The notes beneath the pieces were generated by a model, which saw only the letters and a list, made by a program, of their open reading frames with translations, was not told the DNA's origin and made no database searches. From NCBI GenBank assembly GCA_003141095.1, contig PLKM01000014.1:1-36130 (forward strand): a DNA stretch of 36,130 bases, written 5' to 3'. This DNA comes from Acidimicrobiaceae bacterium (lineage in GTDB: Bacteria > Actinomycetota > Acidimicrobiia > Acidimicrobiales > RAAP-2). Shown here in pieces: positions 31,612-36,130 of the stretch. A program made the position numbers and the translations under genes. The stretch's first letter is position 1. The number at the start of each line of letters is the position of its first letter.

Positions 31612-32853
31612 TCAGAAAGTGACCGGGGCCCAATGGTGGCCACCGTCGAAGGTCATGATCATGGTGCTGGCTCCCTTGGACGACCGTACGAGACCGACTC
31701 CCTGGGTGGCGCTCGTGAATCCGAGGAAGAAGAGCTGACCCCGGTAGACGTTGGTCCAGTGGGTACCTCCGTCGAAGCTGGCCGTCAGATCCTTGCTGTC
31801 TCCAACGTCACCACTGACGACGATGACTCGCGGCGTCGGTGAAGCGAGGAGACCGTAGAAGAAGCCTTCAACTGGCCGAAGTTCGGGACCGGCTCTGAAG
31901 GTTCTTCCACCGTCGGTGGAGAAGTAGAGCCAACTGGACCCGACGGTCGCTCCGCGAGGAGCAGATTTCGACAGTGGTGAGGCGAAGCCACCCATCTCGC
32001 ACACCGCAACGAGATTGTTGGTCGTGGAGGCCGCGGGGACGGCGAGACTGTCGCCGACTGAGGCACACGGAGGGGTCCAAGCTACCCACTGGCCAGTGCT
32101 GGTGAGTCGGGCACTGCCGGAAGTGCCGCGATCATTGCCCTCGACTAACCACGCACTCGATCCTTCAATGACGATCGCACCTTCCAGTTGCCCCCCTCCA
32201 GCGGGGACGCCCAAGCCCACCGCATTGGATGCACGCCACTGATCCTCTCCAACCGGCGAACTCTCCACGGTGACCGTGAACGTCTTGTTCTGCGCCATCA
32301 TGAAGACAGTGCTGGCGTTGGCTTCGAGGTCGAGGATGGTGCCTTGCGTGCTCACCCACGGGAGAGGTTGCTTGCGCCAGGTGAGGCCACCGTCGTGGGT
32401 CGACCACAAGATCGCCTCGGCGCCAATGTAGGAGGCGTCTGACTGATGGATTGTGACCGCAAGCGATCCGTAGATCCAGCCGTCTCGCGCGTTGGCGAAT
32501 CGAATCTTCAATCCGCCACCGCCGTACAGCGCGGCGAGGGTGCCGCCGACCTTGCGGTCGGCGGCATTGAGCAGCGACGCCGGCAGCGACTCGGTGGACC
32601 AGGTTCGGCCCTCGTTGGTCGTCTTGCGAAGCGCCAGACAAGTGCTGTTGCGCGCGCACGGTGCGCTCCCCAACGTCCATCCGGTGTCCAACGAAACGAA
32701 GGTGACCGACGCCGGATCAAACTGCGTCACGACCGAGTTCGAAGGAAGAGTGGTTCCCACGGAAACCGAAACCTGTGACACGCTGGCTCTCCCGGCGAAG
32801 AACGCCCCGACGCCCACGGCGACGAGAATGACAAGAACGTGACGACTCCGCAT
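31612..32853 (-). CDS. Membrane-anchored Asp-box beta-propeller protein
   Basis: A 413-residue protein with an N-terminal anchor or signal (RHVLVILVAVGVGAFFAG, 4-21; no lipobox) and an extracellular beta-propeller marked by Asp-boxes: TTNEGRTW, STHDGGLTW, STDGGRTF, SFDGGTHW and TFDGGHHW at roughly even steps. VTFVSLDTGWTLG near the start of the domain is the usual blade before the first box. This is the layout of sialidase-like/Ycf48-like (PSII assembly factor-type) proteins, most of which in Actinomycetota have no known role. No sialidase catalytic Arg triad or RIP motif is evident, so an enzyme call is not justified. Cys pairs (PCARNSTC) probably form disulfides outside the cell. Confidence 0.72.
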   Translation of the reverse strand: MRSRHVLVILVAVGVGAFFAGRASVSQVSVSVGTTLPSNSVVTQFDPASVTFVSLDTGWTLGSAPCARNSTCLALRKTTNEGRTWSTESLPASLLNAADRKVGGTLAALYGGGGLKIRFANARDGWIYGSLAVTIHQSDASYIGAEAILWSTHDGGLTWRKQPLPWVSTQGTILDLEANASTVFMMAQNKTFTVTVESSPVGEDQWRASNAVGLGVPAGGGQLEGAIVIEGSSAWLVEGNDRGTSGSARLTSTGQWVAWTPPCASVGDSLAVPAASTTNNLVAVCEMGGFASPLSKSAPRGATVGSSWLYFSTDGGRTFRAGPELRPVEGFFYGLLASPTPRVIVVSGDVGDSKDLTASFDGGTHWTNVYRGQLFFLGFTSATQGVGLVRSSKGASTMIMTFDGGHHWAPVTF

Positions 32854-32962
32854 GCCGTTACGATACTTCTGTCTCCTCGACAGCAGGGCCCGTCAAAATG
32901 GAGTGGTGCACCCGGTCGGCCCGACATGACGGGCCGCTACTCAGCACCGGTTTGGTGGGAAA

Positions 32963-33859
32963 TCACAAAGTGAGTAGTGATGACGCCATCGCGGCGATCT
33001 CCTTGTAGTGCCGTGCGCGAGGAGTGGACGAACGCCACGCCAGTTCGATGCGGCGGCTGGGCTTGCCCGCGAGCGGGCGCACCATGACGCCGTTGCCGGG
33101 TCGCGCCTCGACGCTCGCAGCCATTGCCGGCAAGAGGGTGACGCCGATTCCCGCGGCGACCATTTGCACCAAGGTCGGCAGACTCGTCGCGCGCAGGTCG
33201 GTAGTGGTGGCGTGTATCTCCTTGCACAGCGAGAGAGTCTGGTCTCGAAGACAGTGTCCGTCGTTGAGCAACAGGACTTCGAGCTTGGCGAACTCCTTAA
33301 GAGAGATCTCGCCAGTGCCGCTCGCGAGGGCGTGATTCTGGCTAAAGGCGACGAGTAGCGGGTCGTCACCCACGTGCGCGACACTGAGAGTCTCGCTACC
33401 GAGAGGAGCTGCACACAGGGCGAGATCCACTTCACCTGATCGCAGTGCCGCAATCAGGAGTTCGGTCTGCAACTCTTCGATGAAGAGTTCAATGCCAGGC
33501 AAACGCTGCAGAATGAGTGGGACGAAGCTGCCTAGGAGATAGGGCGCGATGGTGGGAATGACGCCCACAACAAGTGGTCCGCGCAGCATGGCGTCGTCGG
33601 TGCTCGCAATCTCGATGAGTTCGTCAACCGACGTCAGGACCATGCGCGCGCGTGGCAGTAGTGCGGCTCCGGCTGGCGTGACACGCACGTCGCGCGGAAG
33701 TCGTTCGACCAACTGCACGCCGAGGCGGGACTCGAGTTCGCGCAACTGAGCGGAGAGTGCGGGCTGGGAGACCGAACAGACGTCGGCGGCCCGGGAAAAA
33801 CTTCGTTCATCAGCCACAGCTACGAAGTAGGCCAGTTGTTGCAGCGTGGGTCTACTCAT
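32963..33859 (-). CDS. oxyR: OxyR, LysR-family hydrogen peroxide sensor
   Basis: A 298-residue LysR-type regulator. Residues 1-60 are the winged helix-turn-helix (LQQLAYFVAVADERSFSRAADVCSVSQPALSAQLRELESRLG). The redox pair is Cys203 and Cys212 in GHCLRDQTLSLC, with exactly the spacing of Cys199/Cys208 of E. coli OxyR, where oxidation by peroxide forms a disulfide and switches the protein to an activator. It is divergent from the catalase gene, and a near-perfect OxyR half-operator overlaps its own start codon, so it should repress itself and activate katA. The ATG has no Shine-Dalgarno; TATAGT on the minus strand ends only eight bases before it, so the mRNA is leaderless or nearly so. Confidence 0.92.
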   Translation of the reverse strand: MSRPTLQQLAYFVAVADERSFSRAADVCSVSQPALSAQLRELESRLGVQLVERLPRDVRVTPAGAALLPRARMVLTSVDELIEIASTDDAMLRGPLVVGVIPTIAPYLLGSFVPLILQRLPGIELFIEELQTELLIAALRSGEVDLALCAAPLGSETLSVAHVGDDPLLVAFSQNHALASGTGEISLKEFAKLEVLLLNDGHCLRDQTLSLCKEIHATTTDLRATSLPTLVQMVAAGIGVTLLPAMAASVEARPGNGVMVRPLAGKPSRRIELAWRSSTPRARHYKEIAAMASSLLTL

Positions 33860-33894
33860 AGTTTTAAACTATACATAGGATAATTATAAAGTTT
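33858..33894. promoter_or_regulatory. OxyR-type operator in the oxyR-catalase intergenic region
   Basis: 33858-33872 reads ATAGTTTTAAACTAT, a perfect 7+1+7 palindrome that fits the known OxyR half-site ATAGnTnnnAnCTAT at every fixed position. Seven bases on, 33880-33894 (ATAATTATAAAGTTT) is a weaker second half-site at the spacing expected for an OxyR tetramer. The first site covers the oxyR start codon and its -10. A TATAAA at 33885-33890 may be the -10 of katA. Confidence 0.75.
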
Positions 33895-33961
33895 TTGCTT
33901 ATTAGGGTGAATGCCACCATGATGGAGATCTGGTCCGGATTGGTCCATCAAGGAGGGCACC

Positions 33962-35416
33962 ATGAGCGAAGAATTCCCGTTAACTACCGAGTCGGGCGCA
34001 CCCGTCGACGACAATCAGCACTCGCAGACCGCCGGAGAGCACGGGCCTGTTCTGCTGCAGGATCATCACCTCATTGAAAAGCTCGCGCACTTCAACCGCG
34101 AGCGAATCCCCGAGCGCGTGGTGCACGCGAGGGGCTCGGCGGCCTACGGCCACTTCGTGGTGACGAACGAGATGAGTCGCTACACGCGCGCGCATCTCTT
34201 TGGCGCGCGGGGACGCAGTACTGAAACGTTTCTGCGATGTTCAATCGTCGCCGGAAGCCGCGGCGCCCCAGAAGCCGTGCGCGATCCACGGGGTTTCGCG
34301 TTGAAGTTCTACACCGAAGAGGGCAACTACGACTTGGTCGGCAATAACACGCCGGTCTTCTTTATCAGAGACCCCCTGAAGTTTCCTGACTTCATCCACT
34401 CGCAAAAGCCGGACCCCTTCACTCACCGTCAAGAGCCCAACAACGTGTGGGACTTCTTCTCACTCTCGCCCGAGGCGACCCACCAGTTCGTCATCTTGTT
34501 CAGCGACCGCGGCATTCCCGCGAGCTACCGACACATGGACGGCTTCGGTTCGCACACGTTTCAGTGGGTCAACGGCCAAGGTCAACAGTTCTTCGTCAAG
34601 TATCACTTCAAGACCAACCAGGGCATCGAGAACCTGACCTCGCAAGAGGCTGCCGTGGTGGCCGGTCAGAGTCCCGAGTCGCACAACAGCGACCTCATCG
34701 AGGCCATTGAGCGAGGAGAGTTCCCCAGCTGGACGCTGAGTGTCCAGATCATGCCGGTCAGCGAGGCGGCGGGGTACAAGGTGAACCCATTCGACGTCAC
34801 CAAGGTGTGGAGTCACTCGGACTATCCACTCATCGAGGTGGGTACGTTGACCCTTGATCGCAACGCCGACAACTACTTCGCCGAGGTCGAGCAGTCCACG
34901 TTCTCGCCGGCCAACTTCGTGGCGGGTATCGGTCCCTCACCGGACAAGATGCTCCAAGGTCGGCTCTTTGGCTACGGTGACGCCCACCGTTACCGGGTGG
35001 GTGCCAATTCGGCTCACCTTCCCGTGAACGCAGCCAAGGCCACGACGGCGCAGAACTACAGCCGTGACGGATTCATGGCCGGTGGCACGAATGGCGGGCG
35101 CAGCGTTAACTACGAGCCCAACAGTTTGCACGGTCCCAAGGAAACCAACCAACCGCTCTACGCGGGCTTAGCGAGTGAAGGACTCTCGGGCAGCTACGTC
35201 TCGGACGAACATGACGGCGACGACTTCACCCAGGCCGGCGACCTCTATCGACTCCAGGAACCGGACGCGCAACAGCGCCTTATCGACAACATCGCCGACA
35301 GCCTGAGCCAGGTCACAATTGAAGGCGTCGTCGAGCGATCCATCGGGCACTTCGAGAAGGCCGACACCGACTTTGGCGCGCGGATCCGTGGGGCGATCGC
35401 GCAGCGACTCGCCTAA
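33962..35416 (+). CDS. katA: Monofunctional haem catalase, small-subunit clade 3
   Basis: A 484-residue catalase that splits hydrogen peroxide into water and oxygen in the cytosol. Catalytic His55 (RVVHARGSAAYGHF) and Asn128 (LVGNNTPVFFIRDP) and the haem-ligand Tyr338 (RLFGYGDAHRYRVG) are in place and have the same mutual spacing as His74, Asn147 and Tyr357 of bovine catalase. Length and the short C terminus mark a small-subunit enzyme without the flavodoxin-like domain. AAGGAGG at 33950-33956 is an ideal ribosome-binding site. The ATG was chosen for that reason. Expression is probably raised by OxyR through the operator just upstream. Confidence 0.96.
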   Translation: MSEEFPLTTESGAPVDDNQHSQTAGEHGPVLLQDHHLIEKLAHFNRERIPERVVHARGSAAYGHFVVTNEMSRYTRAHLFGARGRSTETFLRCSIVAGSRGAPEAVRDPRGFALKFYTEEGNYDLVGNNTPVFFIRDPLKFPDFIHSQKPDPFTHRQEPNNVWDFFSLSPEATHQFVILFSDRGIPASYRHMDGFGSHTFQWVNGQGQQFFVKYHFKTNQGIENLTSQEAAVVAGQSPESHNSDLIEAIERGEFPSWTLSVQIMPVSEAAGYKVNPFDVTKVWSHSDYPLIEVGTLTLDRNADNYFAEVEQSTFSPANFVAGIGPSPDKMLQGRLFGYGDAHRYRVGANSAHLPVNAAKATTAQNYSRDGFMAGGTNGGRSVNYEPNSLHGPKETNQPLYAGLASEGLSGSYVSDEHDGDDFTQAGDLYRLQEPDAQQRLIDNIADSLSQVTIEGVVERSIGHFEKADTDFGARIRGAIAQRLA

Positions 35417-35436
35417 AAGTCTCTCATCGCAATTGA

Positions 35437-35488
35437 AATCCTGCGTCGCTCGGCCCTTCAGCGACTGCTGTTCGAACGACGCAGGATT
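35437..35488 (+). terminator. Long hairpin after katA
   Basis: A perfect 12-base-pair stem AATCCTGCGTCG/CGACGCAGGATT (35437-35448 with 35477-35488). It extends by TCG/CGA (35450-35452 with 35473-35475) after one mismatch and encloses a small hairpin CAGC-gact-GCTG (35459-35470). It starts 20 bases after the catalase stop. No T tract; likely a structural terminator or a 3'-end stabiliser. Confidence 0.6.
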
Positions 35489-36130
35489 GGTGGGTTGACG
35501 TGGTCCCGAAGGTCGTTGCCGTACCCAGAGCGAAAGTTAGCACTCGAGTTGATGCCACTGCGACGACGGGTTCGGGCGGTGACTGACGATTGCGGAAGGT
35601 CCGACTTGAGAGATCGGAATCCTGTCAGGCAACTTGTTTCGAAACTTGTCCGCTTAGGACCACTCTTCACTGAAGTCGCTCGACGTACTTTGTGAGACCG
35701 CGACCCGGGCGGGCGAGTCGTCGGCGTCATTGCATGGTGGTGAGAAAATCTTGCTGTCCGCAGGGCCTGGGGAGATCTCTGAAACTTTGGACGATTGCGT
35801 AAAATTGAGTCCCAGTCTTGAAGGATGTCGGCGTGAAGGTCGCGGAACGGTGGCCAACGAAAGTGGTGAATGGCCGTGAATAACTACTCCGTCGAGCAGT
35901 CCAGCGCATTGATACGAAGGACTGAAAACTGATGACTCACGCCATGAGTGTAAATTTTGACGCCATTCATGGTGCTTGAAGGTGGCATGCGAGAGCCCTG
36001 AGATCAAGCCCTGAGTCCTGTAGAGGTGATGACACTCCCGCGACATCGCGATCTTGTGACTCGATCGCGCTGCTTTGACCGTGGAGAATCAGGGGGAGGA
36101 TCGAGGGATTTGGTGCCCGCCTCAATTGAG
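35489..36130. other. Gene-free 3' end with dyads
   Basis: No frame here has convincing codon bias or a known domain. Two dyads stand out: 35940-35950 with 35964-35974 (CCATGAGTG against CATTCATGG, stem of 11 including G-T pairs) and CGCGATC/GATCGCG at 36047-36053 with 36063-36069, loop of nine. GC content falls in parts. It could be a promoter region of a gene beyond the window or a decayed locus. Confidence 0.4.

Overview
The window looks like chromosome from a GC-rich (about 60 %) Actinomycetota. The grounds are frequent GTG starts, four-base and one-base gene overlaps, Tat and Sec signal peptides of Gram-positive type, a Thr-rich secreted surface protein and an OxyR-catalase pair. Several promoters sit so close to the start codon that the mRNAs may be leaderless. 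A member of, or relative of, Acidimicrobiia is my best guess, but I see no rRNA or marker gene that proves it. There are no tRNAs, CRISPR arrays, transposases or phage genes.

Layout. 1-2267: molybdenum-cofactor gene moaC (cut by the left edge), a possible small ORF, a Tat-exported sulfite-oxidase-like molybdoenzyme and its cytochrome b membrane partner. 2311-5080 (minus strand): an LprI-like lipid-anchored or membrane-anchored protein, a HAD hydrolase and an MFS transporter. 5244-15491 (plus): an amino-sugar (probably chito-oligosaccharide) uptake and breakdown block. It holds a ROK kinase, a NagB-II/SIS deaminase, a complete peptide/oligosaccharide-type ABC importer (binding protein, two permeases, two ATPases), a cytosolic GH20 beta-N-acetylhexosaminidase and a GNAT-like acyltransferase. 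15694-20992 (plus): a DeoR-family regulator, a BtpA-family protein, an FGGY sugar kinase, an SDR dehydrogenase and a D-2-hydroxyacid dehydrogenase. The promoters of the importer operon and of the deoR operon carry the same two-box element, so the regulator probably controls both and itself.

21437-24736: a secreted protein with a glycosidase-like N-terminal domain, three 86-residue repeats and a Thr linker; then two tandem 140-residue eRF1/Pelota-like proteins whose 3' halves are almost identical in DNA while their 5' halves have diverged. 24975-29259: a glycan cluster of two divergent GH130 enzymes, an alpha/alpha-toroid protein and a GT4 glycosyltransferase. 29582-32853: an acyl-CoA synthetase and an anchored Asp-box beta-propeller. 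32963-35416: oxyR and a clade-3 catalase, divergent, with an OxyR-type operator between them. The last 700 bases hold no recognisable gene but several strong dyads.

Most interesting points: the shared DeoR operator, the acyltransferase and BtpA-FGGY-SDR genes attached to the chitin-type regulon, a MoaC that lacks two catalytic residues, the gene conversion between the eRF1-like twins, and the OxyR operator that overlaps the oxyR start codon.
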